Shown: in pieces, positions 36,604-45,924 of the stretch | How positions within the stretch are numbered: position 1 is the stretch's first letter | How the letters are laid out: each line of letters begins with the position of its first letter | From: Chloroflexota bacterium | GTDB taxonomy: Bacteria > Chloroflexota > UBA11872 > UBA12225 > JAJDUF01 | Assembly: GCA_022826725.1 (NCBI GenBank) | Contig: JAJDUF010000006.1 | Location: 1 to 64,000 of the forward strand | DNA: 64,000 nucleotides | Direction of reading: 5' to 3' | Made by a program: the position numbers and the translations under genes | The notes under the pieces: model-generated | Seen by the model: the letters and a program-made list of their open reading frames with translations, nothing else | Told to the model about the DNA's origin: nothing | Databases searched by the model: none

Positions 36604-37383
36604 ATGAATTACCGTCTGCCCTGGATTGCCGCTCTTGTCCTCTTCGGTGCGATGCTCGTAGCCTCGCCGGCGCTGGCGAGCCAGCAGGCGCCGGCCGACT
36701 GCGCCTTCATCTTGGGCTTCAAGACCCTCCAAGGCCTAATTGATGAAGCGGAGGGGCCGGCCACAGTCGGCGAGTGCCTGGAGAATCAGCGGTTCGACGC
36801 CTACGGCAATGCCGAGCAGCGCACTGCCGGCGGGCTGATGGTCTGGCGCAAGGCCGACAATTGGACGGCGTTTTCCGACGGCTACCGCACCTGGGTCAAT
36901 CGAGGGGAAGACGGCCTGCAAGTACAGATCAATGGCGCCACGGCAATGCTGGCCGGACCGGACGGCGCCTCCCTTGGTATGGTCACGCTGACCCAAGGCC
37001 CGCACGGTGTCCTAATCGCAGCAGGCTTGAGGGGATTGTCACCTGGTGGACACGGCTTCCACATCCACGAATTCGGCTCCTGCTCTCCGAGCTTCGCAGC
37101 CGCCGGTGGACACTTCAACCCTGAAGGTACTGGCCACGGCTTCCTACATGAAGGCGGGGTCCACGCCGGAGATACACCCAACATCTACGCCGCGGCCGAC
37201 GGAACGGCCCGCGCCGATATATTCACCGCTGCCGTGACGCTGGCGTTGGACGCTGACCATTCGCTCTTCGATGCGGACGGCTCCGCCATCATCGTCCACG
37301 AGAAGCCCGACTCCTACGGTGCGGACCCTGGCGCCGGTGGCCGCGTCGCCTGCGGCGTAATCCAACGCAACGCCATCGGGTAG
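36604..37383 (+). CDS. Exported Cu/Zn superoxide dismutase with extra N-terminal domain
   Basis: 259 residues. Signal peptide (1-25, ending ALAS). Residues about 30-115 form a separate domain (CAFILGFKTLQGLI, VGECLENQRFDAYGN, GGLMVWRKADNWTAFSDGYR) of unknown role that I associate with Chloroflexota exported proteins. Residues about 120-258 are a complete Cu/Zn SOD: copper and bridging ligands HIHEFGSC, GGHFNPEGTGHG and HEGGVHAGD (zinc His/His/Asp), the last Cu His in IIVHEKPD, and the active-site Arg and disulfide Cys in GGRVACGVI. The enzyme should act outside the membrane. Confidence 0.93.
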   Translation: MNYRLPWIAALVLFGAMLVASPALASQQAPADCAFILGFKTLQGLIDEAEGPATVGECLENQRFDAYGNAEQRTAGGLMVWRKADNWTAFSDGYRTWVNRGEDGLQVQINGATAMLAGPDGASLGMVTLTQGPHGVLIAAGLRGLSPGGHGFHIHEFGSCSPSFAAAGGHFNPEGTGHGFLHEGGVHAGDTPNIYAAADGTARADIFTAAVTLALDADHSLFDADGSAIIVHEKPDSYGADPGAGGRVACGVIQRNAIG

Positions 37384-37440
37384 AAAGTAGCGTCCACCGC
37401 CGCTGCGAGGCGACGAGGCCTCCCGCGCAAGGAGACCCTC

Positions 37441-37650
37441 GTCCCTCCTCCTCACAGGGAGAGGTACCGGTTAAGCCGTAGGGGCGCAACATGTTGCGCC
37501 CGTCCCCCCGCCCCCGCACAACGGGAGGTATTGCGTGTCGGGGCGCGATTCATCGCACCCAGGCGCCATCCCGGCGGCAGCAGCTATCCTGATGCAGACA
37601 AAAAACCTATCCCACTCCCCTCTCCCCCTGGGAGAGGGCCGGGGTGAGGG
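37441..37650. repeat. Composite repeat cluster
   Basis: Holds GGTTAAGCCGTAGGGGCGCA and the rest of the ACATGTTGCGCCC palindrome (GGGCGCAACATGTTGCGCCC, 37482-37501), a second hairpin GGGCGCGATTCATCGCACCC (37541-37560, one mismatched pair) and a CCCCTCTCCCCCTGGGAGAG unit (37616-37650). Between convergent SOD and pepF genes. Confidence 0.8.
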
Positions 37651-37656
37651 CTGCCC

Positions 37657-39492
37657 TTAGACGCCAGCCGTCTCCGCGAGTTCCTCTGCGCGTGTGATCA
37701 GCCGCCGTAGTTCTGCGAAGCCGCGCTCCCAGAATGCCGGATCGCGATAGTCCGCGCCAAGCGGTGCCAGCAGCGCAGCCGGTGTGTCTCGGCCACCCGA
37801 CCGCAGGAGATCGAGAAAGCGCGGCACGAACGCCCGCCCCTGCTCCCGATACAGGCTGTACAGTGCCAGCACCAGCAGCTCCGCAAAGGTGTAGGCGTAG
37901 CAGTAGAAGCGCGTATGGATGAAGTGCGGAATATACGACCAGCCCCAGCGGTACCCCTTCGTCATCTGCACCGCATCCCCGTAATACTTGCCGTTGGCCT
38001 CGATCCACAGGTCGGATAGCCGTTCCGACGTCAGCCGGCCGTCGCCGCGCGCCTCGTAAGCCGTCTGCTCGAAGCGGGTGAGCACGTTTTGCCGGAAAAC
38101 GGTGGCAAAGATGTCCTCCACTTTCGCACAGGTCAGCGCCAACGCTGTCGCCGGGTCTTGCTCCGACGCCACCAGCCGGTCGAAGACGGCGATCTCACCG
38201 AACACCGACGCCGTCTCGGCCAGCGGCAGCGTGGGATGATAGTTGAACAGCGTTTGCTCCCGCGCCAGCCAGCCGTGAACACCGTGACCCAGTTCATGGG
38301 CGACGGTCATCACGTCGCGGAAGGTACCGGTGTAGTTGCACAACACATACGGGTGCATTTGGGGCGACGGCGACCAGCAGAAGGCCCCGCCCCGCTTGCC
38401 CGGCCGCGGGTCGGCGTCAATCCACCGCCCGTCGAAGAACCGCAGCGCAATGTCCCGGAACTGCGGATCGAAGGCCCCATACGATTCCAGCACCATCTCC
38501 CGCGCATCGCTGAACGGGTACTCGCGGTCCACGTTGCCGACCGGCGCGTATTGATCGTAGAGGCGCAACTCCGGGAGTTGGAGGAGGCGACGTTTTAGCT
38601 CGAAATACGCCTGCGCTAGGCCGTAGTTCGCCTCCGTCACCTCCATCATCGCCGCGACGGCCGCCGGGTCCACCTCGTTGGACAGGTGCCGCTGCGCCAT
38701 CGCGTCCGGGTAGTCGCGCAGCCGGTCCATGTTGAGGTGATCTTGGATCAACGTGTCGTAGACATACGTCAAGACGGCCCCTTGCTCTTGCAAGACGCCA
38801 TAGAGGGCATCATGGGCACGGCGGCGCAGGTCGCGGTCTGGGTGGTGGAACAGCGCCAGCACCTCATCGAGCGTGTGGTCGCGCGGCGTCCCATCACGCT
38901 CGACCGAGAACGTCAGCGACGACGTGATCTCGGTGTGCAGCCTGGCCCAAGCCGACGGGCCGGTCAGGTCCTTCTCGTTGACAATCCGCTCTTCCGGCTC
39001 GCTCAACAGGTGCGGCCGGTACTTCCGCACCTGCTCCAGATAGTGGCGATGAGCGGCGAGCTGCGGATCGTCCAAGAGCACCTGAACCGTCGCATTGTCC
39101 ACGCGCGACCACTCCAGTTCGAAGAACAACACCAGATTTTGGATTTCGGTCAGTTGCTGCTCCGTCCGTTGCTCTAGGTCGCGGTGCTCGTCCCGGCCGG
39201 TATCCGCGCTGTAGAGCAGCCCGGCATACGCCTGGAGCCGGCCGCTCCGCTCATGCAGCGCCTCCAGCGCCGTCACTGCCGCCAGCAGCAGTTCGGCCGC
39301 CGGCCCGCCCTCCACGTCCACCGTCCCGCGATAGGTGTCCGCAAACGCCGCCGCCTCGCTCCTTAGCCGCTCTATGTCGGCAGCAATCCGCGGGTCGTCA
39401 TAAGCTCCGTACAAATCCGAGAGGTCCCAGGTGATCCCTTGGGCCACGGCATCGTTCGTCGTCGGCATCCATTCCTCCCCGGTAACCGGCAT
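37657..39492 (-). CDS. pepF: M3-family oligoendopeptidase (PepF type)
   Basis: Cytoplasmic zinc metallopeptidase of 611 residues, usual length for PepF/PZ-peptidase, degrading short oligopeptides. The zinc motif AHELGHGVHG (HExxH) is followed by the third-ligand region ETASVFGE. The N-terminal helical domain is complete. Two start codons are equally well placed: ATG 39492 with GGAG, or ATG 39468 with GGGGAGG. The gene stands alone, flanked by repeats. Confidence 0.93.
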   Translation of the reverse strand: MPVTGEEWMPTTNDAVAQGITWDLSDLYGAYDDPRIAADIERLRSEAAAFADTYRGTVDVEGGPAAELLLAAVTALEALHERSGRLQAYAGLLYSADTGRDEHRDLEQRTEQQLTEIQNLVLFFELEWSRVDNATVQVLLDDPQLAAHRHYLEQVRKYRPHLLSEPEERIVNEKDLTGPSAWARLHTEITSSLTFSVERDGTPRDHTLDEVLALFHHPDRDLRRRAHDALYGVLQEQGAVLTYVYDTLIQDHLNMDRLRDYPDAMAQRHLSNEVDPAAVAAMMEVTEANYGLAQAYFELKRRLLQLPELRLYDQYAPVGNVDREYPFSDAREMVLESYGAFDPQFRDIALRFFDGRWIDADPRPGKRGGAFCWSPSPQMHPYVLCNYTGTFRDVMTVAHELGHGVHGWLAREQTLFNYHPTLPLAETASVFGEIAVFDRLVASEQDPATALALTCAKVEDIFATVFRQNVLTRFEQTAYEARGDGRLTSERLSDLWIEANGKYYGDAVQMTKGYRWGWSYIPHFIHTRFYCYAYTFAELLVLALYSLYREQGRAFVPRFLDLLRSGGRDTPAALLAPLGADYRDPAFWERGFAELRRLITRAEELAETAGV

Positions 39493-39540
39493 AGTCGCTC
39501 CTGAACTCTAACACCTCGCCACCGTAAGAATCGGTCAAGA

Positions 39541-39687
39541 CTCGTCCCCCACCCTGGCCGGGATCGGTACAGGTCAAGCCGTAGGGGCGCAACATGTTGC
39601 GCCCGTTCCCCTCCGCTACTCCCGCGTGGGCGGGAACCTCCACCCCCTCTCTATCGCTCCGCGATGGAGAGGGGGCCGGGGGTGAGG
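39541..39687. repeat. Composite repeat cluster
   Basis: The gap 39493-39793 contains a GGTACAGGTCAAGCCGTAGG leader with the perfect palindrome GGGCGCAACATGTTGCGCCC (39585-39604), an ACTCCCGCGTGGGCGGGAAC variant (39618-39637) and a CCCCCTCTCTATCGCTCCGC hairpin completed by GATGGAGAGGGGGCCGGGGG (39643-39687). The last 100 bp before the DUF3800 gene show no repeat. Confidence 0.8.
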
Positions 39688-39793
39688 CCCAGAACAGCAC
39701 ACGACTGCTAAACTTCCCCCAACGCCAGAGAGCAGCAGTAACATGCCAGAGCCGCCGGGAGTCCGGACGTGAGGCTCCTCTCGAGGACATCGA

Positions 39794-40531
39794 ATGAAGA
39801 TTATGTTCCTTGACGAGTCTGGCGATCACAACCTTGCTGTGATTGACCCTCAGTATCCTCTCTTCATACTCGGTGGAGTCATCATGGATATGGACTATGC
39901 CGAAGGACCGTTGACTACAGCACTCAATGACTTCAAGCGCGAGATGTTTGGTCACACTGATATCGTGCTGCACACCGCCGATATTACCCGCAACAGGAAC
40001 GGGTTCGAGAGCCTGAAGGACCCAGCCTTTCGCTGCAAGTTCTATCGGCGATTGAATTCCCTCATGCGTGGTCTGTGCTACTCGGTTGTAGCTTGCGCTA
40101 TTCGCAAGGATCATCACCTCGGCCGTTACGGCGTTGCCGCGCTTGATCCCTACCTACTGAGCCTCGATATATTGGTTGAGCGTTCTTGCTTCGACATTGA
40201 CCAAGGCAGCACCAGTGGTGTAATCATTGCAGAGAAACGTAACCCTACACTCGACCGCCAACTGGAATTGGCATGGCTGAACCTGAAAATTCAGGGCACC
40301 CAATACAGACGAGCAACGGCAATTCAGGACCGAATCTTCGCCCTCAACATCCGGGCGAAGAAAGACAATATCGCCGGTTTGCAGTTGGCTGATCTGGTGG
40401 TGTCACCAATCGGACGCCACGTTTTGGGCAAGCAGGACAAGGAAGACTGGCGAATAGTGGCGGAGAAATTCCGGCGTAGCCCGCGTGGCGAGGTGGAGGG
40501 CTACGGTCTTGTCATTTTGCCAAAAGAATAG
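39794..40531 (+). CDS. DUF3800 domain protein
   Basis: 245 residues. The DUF3800 signature is clear: FLDESGDHNL at the N terminus, ILGGVIM, and LQLADLVVSPIGR near residue 195. The family has an RNase H-like fold with acidic residues in these motifs and is common beside phage, toxin or restriction genes; its biochemical role is unproven. GAGG lies seven bases before the ATG. Base composition is more AT-rich than neighbours. No partner gene adjoins it, so it may be an orphan acquired element. Confidence 0.85.
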   Translation: MKIMFLDESGDHNLAVIDPQYPLFILGGVIMDMDYAEGPLTTALNDFKREMFGHTDIVLHTADITRNRNGFESLKDPAFRCKFYRRLNSLMRGLCYSVVACAIRKDHHLGRYGVAALDPYLLSLDILVERSCFDIDQGSTSGVIIAEKRNPTLDRQLELAWLNLKIQGTQYRRATAIQDRIFALNIRAKKDNIAGLQLADLVVSPIGRHVLGKQDKEDWRIVAEKFRRSPRGEVEGYGLVILPKE

Positions 40532-40659
40532 GGGCCAACTCCCGCTACGCAGTAACCGGCCCATCGCTTATCATAGTAGACCGTCTATCTTGACTTGTCA
40601 ATGTCCACCGCGCCGCAGCCACAGTCGGTTTTGGTGAACTGGTTAGTAAGGAGCACACT

Positions 40660-41496
40660 ATGGACATCCCCCTCGGCTGCTTTAGCCGTCCCTGGGCCGC
40701 CTTCGAGTTCGATGAGACCCTGGCCGGAATCGCCGCCGCCGGGTTCGACCACTTCGGCTTCCTCGGCCTCAACCACGACCAGCCCTCGCTCAACGACGAC
40801 GGCTCCGCGATCCCCGAGGCGGAAGCTACCGTCCTCGCGGCGCTGGAGCGACACGGCCTCGCCCCGGCCATCCTCGTGAGCACCGTCCTCCTCGACGCGC
40901 CGCCGGAAGCAGGCTTGGCCCGCCTGCACGGCTTGGTGGACCAGGCTGTCCGCTTCAACGTCCGCGTGATCCTAGAGCAGGGCCACGGTCGACCGGAGAA
41001 CTACGACCGCTACTTCGATCTCATGCGTGCAGCCGCTCCCTACGCAGCCGAGCACGGCATCACCATCGCCGTCAAGCCGCACGGTGGCCTCACCACCACC
41101 GGCGCCGATTGCCTCGCAGCGGTCCAGCGCGTCAATCATCCGGGGTATCGCCTCTGCTACGACCCCGGCAACCTGCTCTACTACGCCGGCGAGGACCCCG
41201 TCCAGGCCCTGCACAGCTTCGCGCCCTACGTCGCCGCCATGTGCATCAAGGATGAAGTCGGCGGCCAGGGCGGCTCGGTCACGGTCTCGCCCGGCGACGG
41301 CGACGTGGACTTCCCGACCATCTTCCGCATCCTCAACGACCACGGCTACGCCGGCCCCAGCATCGTCGAGACGCTTGGCGCCGGCGGCAGTCGCGCCTCC
41401 GGCGATGCCGGCGAAGGCCAGGACACGCTTGAAACCGTCAATCAGGAAGCCGTCCGCGCATACAACTATCTCCGGAGCCTGCTAGGCTCCATCTAG
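40660..41496 (+). CDS. Sugar phosphate isomerase/epimerase (xylose isomerase-like TIM barrel)
   Basis: 278 residues of the AP-endonuclease-2 family. Barrel landmarks: AGFDHFGFLGL, a middle region ITIAVKPHGGLTTTGAD, LCYDPGNLLYY, AAMCIKDEVGG and GPSIVETLG with acidic/His metal ligands. Likely isomerises or epimerises a keto-sugar or inositol derivative; the substrate is not predictable. AAGGAG precedes the ATG. Codirectional with the next two genes, though separated by repeats. Confidence 0.88.
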   Translation: MDIPLGCFSRPWAAFEFDETLAGIAAAGFDHFGFLGLNHDQPSLNDDGSAIPEAEATVLAALERHGLAPAILVSTVLLDAPPEAGLARLHGLVDQAVRFNVRVILEQGHGRPENYDRYFDLMRAAAPYAAEHGITIAVKPHGGLTTTGADCLAAVQRVNHPGYRLCYDPGNLLYYAGEDPVQALHSFAPYVAAMCIKDEVGGQGGSVTVSPGDGDVDFPTIFRILNDHGYAGPSIVETLGAGGSRASGDAGEGQDTLETVNQEAVRAYNYLRSLLGSI

Positions 41497-41500
41497 CCCG

Positions 41501-41577
41501 GTCGGTGGCTAGTGCCCAGCCCCGACTACGAGCCACCGACTACTGACCACTAGCTACTGGCTACTGGCTACTGACCA
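41501..41577. repeat. Inverted and tandem repeat
   Basis: A 10-bp inverted repeat GTCGGTGGCT (41501-41510) with AGCCACCGAC (41531-41540), a second pair GCTAGTG/CACTAGC, and a tandem CTACTGGCTACTGGCTACTG (about 41555-41574). Related CACTAGCGACTAGCCACC is at about 60582. May be a transcription terminator-like hairpin or a degenerate repeat. Confidence 0.6.
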
Positions 41578-41592
41578 AGGGGGGAGCGTCCC

Positions 41593-43698
41593 GTGTCCGA
41601 TAACCCATCGCACGAGCAGCATCAGCCCAACCGCCTCATCAACGAGACCAGCCCGTATCTCTTGCAGCACGCCTACAACCCCGTGGACTGGTACGCCTGG
41701 GGGCCCGAGGCACTACAGCAAGCACGCGAGCTGGACAAGCCGATCCTGCTCTCGATTGGCTACTCCGCCTGCCACTGGTGCCACGTGATGGAGCGCGAGT
41801 CGTTCGAGGACGAGGCGACGGCGCGGCTGATGAATGACCTGTTCGTCAACATCAAAGTGGACCGCGAAGAGCGCCCTGATCTCGACTCGATCTACATGCA
41901 GGCGGTGCAAGCGCTCACGCAGCACGGCGGCTGGCCGATGACTGTCTTTCTGACACCCGCTGGCGAGCCGTTCTACGGCGGCACCTACTTCCCACCCGTT
42001 GACCGCTACGGCATGCCGAGCTTTCAGCGCGTGCTGCAAAGCGTGGCCGACGCCTATCGCCAGCGGCGGGACGCCGTTGACCGCACTGCCCAGCAGCTCA
42101 CTGCCCTGCTCCGGCGATCTGCGGTGGAGGTCCGCCCACTGGACGATGACGCAGCCCTCCCGACGGCCACCGTGCTGAACCAGGCTACCCAGACACTCGG
42201 CGCCGCGTTCGATACCCGCTACGGCGGTTTCGGCAGCGCCCCCAAGTTCCCCCAGCCGATGAACCTGGAGCTACTGCTGCGGCGCTCGCACCACTCCTCC
42301 AACGCCCATCTCTTACCGCTGGTGGAGAAGACGCTGGAAAGCATGGCCCGTGGTGGTATCTACGACCACCTCGGCGGTGGCTTCCACCGCTACTCGACCG
42401 ACGCGCAGTGGCTTGTCCCGCACTTCGAGAAGATGCTCTACGACAACGCCCAGCTCGTCTGCGTCTACCTCCACGCCTACCAGCTCACCGGCAAGGAGCT
42501 ATACCGGCAGGTTGTCGAGGAGGTGCTGGCTTATGTCGAGCGCGAGATGACCGACTCGGCCGGCGGGTTCTACTCTACGCAGGACGCCGACAGCGAGGGC
42601 GAAGAGGGCCTCTTCTTCGTCTGGACGCCCGACGAAATCCGGCAGGCGCTACCGCCCGAAGAAGCGCGGCTCTTGGAGCTGTACTACGACGTCACGCCCG
42701 ACGGGAACTTCGAGGGCAAGAATATCCTCCACGTGCCCCGCGATGAAGACGTGGTAGCCCACCTCGCCGGAGTTTCCGTCGAGCAGCTGCGCGAGACGCT
42801 CGCGCGTGCTCGTCAGCGCCTGTGGGCGGTCCGCGAGCAGCGGGTGAAACCCGACCGCGACGAGAAAGTCCTGACTTCCTGGAACGGTCTGATGCTGCGG
42901 GCGTTTGCCGAGGCCGGCGCCGTGCTCGACCGCGACGACTATCGCCAGCACGCCGTAGCGAACGGCGAGTTCCTTTGGGAGCAGTTGCGGCGCACCGACG
43001 CCAACGGCCGGGTACGGCTGTTTCACTCCTGGAAGGAAGGCCGCGCGACCCTCAACGGCTACCTCGAGGACTACGCCTACCTCGCCGACGGCTACCTGGC
43101 CCTGTATGAAGCAACGTTCGATCCCGTCTGGATTACCCGCGCCCGGGCACTCACGGAAACCATGCGCGCGCTGTTCCTCGATAGCGCTGGCGGCGGCTTC
43201 TTCGACACCGCCAGCGACCACGAAACCCTGATCGCCCGGCCCAAAGACCTGCTCGATAACGCCACGCCGGCCGGTAACTCCGTCGCCGCCGAGGCGCTGA
43301 TCCGCCTGGCGGCCCTTACCGGCGACTGGGACACCGCCGAGCCGGCGCTGGCGCTCTTTCGCGCCCTGGGCAACACGATGGCCCAGCACCCCAGTGCTTT
43401 CGGCCGTCTGTTGAGCGCCCTCGACCTCTTCCTCGCACCGCCCAAAGAAGTGGCCATCGTCGCCCCACCCGGCCCGACCGCGGCCGACGACCTCCTCCGC
43501 CTCGTGCTGGCGGCCTACCTGCCGAACTGCGTCTTGGCGTTTCGCTCGGAAGACGACACAACCGCCGCCGACCTTGTGCCCCTCCTAGCCGGCCGCGACA
43601 CGGTCGGCGGCAGCGCCACCGCCTACGTCTGCGAACGGTTTACCTGTAAACTGCCGGTCACGGAGCCGCGCGCACTCCAAGCCCAGCTCACGGCCTAG
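41593..43698 (+). CDS. Thioredoxin-domain protein of the YyaL/DUF255 family
   Basis: 701 residues. The N-terminal thioredoxin-like domain (DUF255) has [17 protein letters not shown] with a CxxC pair, preceded by [20 protein letters not shown]. The remainder is an (alpha/alpha) barrel like N-acylglucosamine 2-epimerases and cellobiose epimerases ([20 protein letters not shown]). Function of this conserved family is unproven; thiol-dependent sugar chemistry has been suggested. GTG start at 41593 with GGGGAG upstream. Confidence 0.92.
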   Translation: MSDNPSHEQHQPNRLINETSPYLLQHAYNPVDWYAWGPEALQQARELDKPILLSIGYSACHWCHVMERESFEDEATARLMNDLFVNIKVDREERPDLDSIYMQAVQALTQHGGWPMTVFLTPAGEPFYGGTYFPPVDRYGMPSFQRVLQSVADAYRQRRDAVDRTAQQLTALLRRSAVEVRPLDDDAALPTATVLNQATQTLGAAFDTRYGGFGSAPKFPQPMNLELLLRRSHHSSNAHLLPLVEKTLESMARGGIYDHLGGGFHRYSTDAQWLVPHFEKMLYDNAQLVCVYLHAYQLTGKELYRQVVEEVLAYVEREMTDSAGGFYSTQDADSEGEEGLFFVWTPDEIRQALPPEEARLLELYYDVTPDGNFEGKNILHVPRDEDVVAHLAGVSVEQLRETLARARQRLWAVREQRVKPDRDEKVLTSWNGLMLRAFAEAGAVLDRDDYRQHAVANGEFLWEQLRRTDANGRVRLFHSWKEGRATLNGYLEDYAYLADGYLALYEATFDPVWITRARALTETMRALFLDSAGGGFFDTASDHETLIARPKDLLDNATPAGNSVAAEALIRLAALTGDWDTAEPALALFRALGNTMAQHPSAFGRLLSALDLFLAPPKEVAIVAPPGPTAADDLLRLVLAAYLPNCVLAFRSEDDTTAADLVPLLAGRDTVGGSATAYVCERFTCKLPVTEPRALQAQLTA

Positions 43699-43732
43699 CG
43701 CAGTGATCGGTAGCACGAAACCACGCCCGCCC

Positions 43733-43792
43733 GTCATTGCGGCGGAAGCCACAACCCCCGTCCCCCCGCCATGCGGGGGGACCATAGGGGGG
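43733..43792. repeat. Hairpin repeats before the MDR gene
   Basis: GTCATTGCGGCGGAAGCCAC (GTCATT family with swapped stem) followed by GTCCCCCCGCCATGCGGGGG and GACCATAGGGGGG. The latter unit is also at 11053, 44937 and 57667. Confidence 0.75.
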
Positions 43793-43808
43793 CAAAGGAG
43801 CAACTTCA

Positions 43809-44885
43809 GTGGCGCAACAACTGCACGGCAACCGGGTAGTCTTCACCAGCGAACGCCAGGTAGAGCTAGAAGACTTCACCCTCGACGCGGCGCTCGGCCC
43901 CCGCGAGGCCCTCGTGCGCGGCAAATACAGCGTCATCAGTCCGGGGACGGAAGGGGCCAGCTACACCGGTCTGGTGCAGCAGATGGCCACCATGCGCGAG
44001 CATCGCCCGGCCGGAAGTGGCCCTCGATCAGAGCCGTATCCACGGCCGACCGGCTACGGTCACTTGGGCGAAGTACTCGCCGTCGGCAGCGCCGTCGAGG
44101 GCGTGCAGGCCGGCGATACCGTCACGAGCTTTGCCAACCACGCCTCCCTCGCCAAAGTGGACACCGGCCACTTCTGCCTGCCGGTCCCCGCCGCCCTGGA
44201 CCTCGACGACCAGCGGGCGGTTTTCGTGCGGATGGCCGGCGTCGCCATTACGGCCGTCCGCAGCGCCAACGTCTCCCCCGGCGACAGGGTACTCGTGGTT
44301 GGCCTCGGCCTGGTAGGCAACTTCGCCGCGCAGCTCTTCCGGCTCGCCGGTGCCGAGGTGCTCGCCAGCGATCCGATTGACGAGCGCCGCGCCATCGCTG
44401 CACAGTGCGGCATTACCCAGACCGTGAACCCAGTCAGCGACGACCTCACGGCCGCCGTGCTCGACTGGACCGCCGGCCATGGCGTGGATATCGCCGTAGA
44501 AGCCATCGGGCGCTCCGAGTTGATCGCCGAGGCCGTAGAGCTGACCCGCCGCCACGGCGAGCTAATCCTGCTCGGCAGCCCCCGCGCCCACCACACCATG
44601 AACGTCACCCCAATGCTCACCCGCATTCACCTGCAAGGCATCACGCTGCGCGGTGCCCTGGAGTGGCTCTACCCCATCCCCGACACACCGGGCCTCAAGC
44701 ACTCCATCACCAGCAACTACCGCCAACTGCTGGAGTGGATGGCCTCCGACCGCCTGATCGTTGACCCCCTGCGAACCCACGTGCTCCCGCCGGCGCAATG
44801 CGCCGCAGCCTACGCCGGACTAGCCAACCGGCAGGACCGCTACCTCGGCGTCCTCTTCGACTGGACCACCAGCACCAGCGCCTAA
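43809..44885 (+). CDS. Medium-chain dehydrogenase/reductase, zinc-independent
   Basis: 358 residues, MDR fold. N-terminal catalytic domain with VISPGTEGASYTG and PTGYGHLGEVLAVGSAVEGVQ; Rossmann domain with VVGLGLVGNFAAQL and acidic ASDPIDERRA (NAD preference). The Cys and His of zinc-type alcohol dehydrogenases and the structural four-Cys lobe are absent, as in BchC-like or bi-domain sugar oxidoreductases. GTG start 43809 with AAGGAG. It may act with the sugar isomerase gene upstream on a sugar substrate, which is inference. Confidence 0.88.
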   Translation: MAQQLHGNRVVFTSERQVELEDFTLDAALGPREALVRGKYSVISPGTEGASYTGLVQQMATMREHRPAGSGPRSEPYPRPTGYGHLGEVLAVGSAVEGVQAGDTVTSFANHASLAKVDTGHFCLPVPAALDLDDQRAVFVRMAGVAITAVRSANVSPGDRVLVVGLGLVGNFAAQLFRLAGAEVLASDPIDERRAIAAQCGITQTVNPVSDDLTAAVLDWTAGHGVDIAVEAIGRSELIAEAVELTRRHGELILLGSPRAHHTMNVTPMLTRIHLQGITLRGALEWLYPIPDTPGLKHSITSNYRQLLEWMASDRLIVDPLRTHVLPPAQCAAAYAGLANRQDRYLGVLFDWTTSTSA

Positions 44886-44908
44886 TTGCCCCAAACACAC
44901 CCCGGCCC

Positions 44909-45170
44909 CGCCATCCCCGCGAAAGCGAGAATCGCCGTCCCCCTGCGGAGCGGAGGGGCCATAGGGGGACAATACCCCCCCTGACAAGGGTAGTCTTTTG
45001 TAGGGGCGTGATGAATCACGCCCAGGCGCTGGTCATTGCAGCGAAGCCGCCGTCCAGGGCTATTCATAGGTCCCGGCCCGAGTGCTACACCCCCGCTCCA
45101 CCATGTGGAGCGGGGGATGGGGGGTGAGGCCAGCTCCCCTTCCCTGCCAGGGAAGGGGCCGGGGGTTAGG
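44909..45170. repeat. Large composite repeat cluster
   Basis: Most of the gene-free interval 44886-45298. Contents: ATCCCCGCGAAAGCGAGAAT (degenerate GTCATTCCCG unit, about 44913-44932); GTCCCCCTGCGGAGCGGAGG (44937-44970); TAGGGGCG hairpin with the covarying stem GGGCGTGATGAATCACGCCC (45004-45023); CCCCCGCTCCACCATGTGGA then GCGGGGG (45089-45116), where the usual T-A stem pair is G-C; and CCCCTTCCCTGCCAGGGAAG (45136-45155) with GGGCCGGGGGTTAGG. Confidence 0.85.
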
Positions 45171-45298
45171 TCCAAACCGCCATCAGGGGCTTCTTCCCAA
45201 ACGCTGCCTCGCGGCATCGTATCTTATGAGGGACACGGCGCCGGACCGACGCTTTGCAGCCCAGCGCCGCCTCGCCAGCGCCGAGTACGGAGACCCCC

Positions 45299-45913
45299 GT
45301 GAGTGACGTAGTGAACTCATCCACTGCCGACCTAGTCCATCGTGGGCGGATGGGGGATAAGGGTGCCTTCGGGCAGTTGGTCGAGCGGTATCAGGAGGAG
45401 GCCTACGGAATTGCCTACTACCATCTAGGCCATCGCGAAGATGCCCTGGATGTTGCTCAACAGGCTTTCCTCGCCGCCTATCTGCACCTCGATAGCTTGA
45501 CTGACCCGGCTCGCTTTGGCGGCTGGCTCGCCCGCATTGTGGCCAACGAGTGTTTGCGTTGGCATCGTCGTCGGCGTCCGACACTCTCTCTTGATGCCCC
45601 GGCCCTGGGCGATCTTCAGGATGGGCAGGCGGTGTCCCCGGAGCACGCAGCCGAGCATGGCGAACTGCACCGGGACCTGACCCGTGCCCTGCTGGCCCTG
45701 CCGCGACCACAGCGCCTTGCCCTCACGCTGTACTACGTGGCTGCCCTGCGCTACCGCCAGATTGCCGAGACCGTGGAGCTACCGATCAGTACGGTCAAGG
45801 GTCGCATCCAGGAAGGACGCAAGCGTCTGCGGCGCATCCTCGGGCCTACGTATGAAAGAAGGCTTACCCCCCGCAACCCACCACCGCCAACTGGCAATCC
45901 AGGGCCGCAGTAA
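45299..45913 (+). CDS. ECF-type RNA polymerase sigma factor
   Basis: 204 residues from a GTG start at 45299 with GGAG upstream. Region 2 is complete here: LVERYQEEAYGIAYYHLGH, DALDVAQQAFLAAY, and the 2.3-2.4 segment LTDPARFGGWLARIVANECLRWHRRRR. Region 4: ALPRPQRLALTLYYVAALRYRQIAETV and STVKGRIQEGRKRLRRIL. No anti-sigma factor adjoins; instead a BFN-like gene follows 11 bp downstream, repeating the sigma-BFN association of 34394-35446. Confidence 0.9.
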   Translation: MSDVVNSSTADLVHRGRMGDKGAFGQLVERYQEEAYGIAYYHLGHREDALDVAQQAFLAAYLHLDSLTDPARFGGWLARIVANECLRWHRRRRPTLSLDAPALGDLQDGQAVSPEHAAEHGELHRDLTRALLALPRPQRLALTLYYVAALRYRQIAETVELPISTVKGRIQEGRKRLRRILGPTYERRLTPRNPPPPTGNPGPQ

Positions 45914-45924
45914 AGGAGAACGTC

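Noticed and set aside
44909..45170. Tandem hairpins as a transposon or IS end
   Set aside because: No transposase gene, target duplication or matched terminal inverted repeats could be found.
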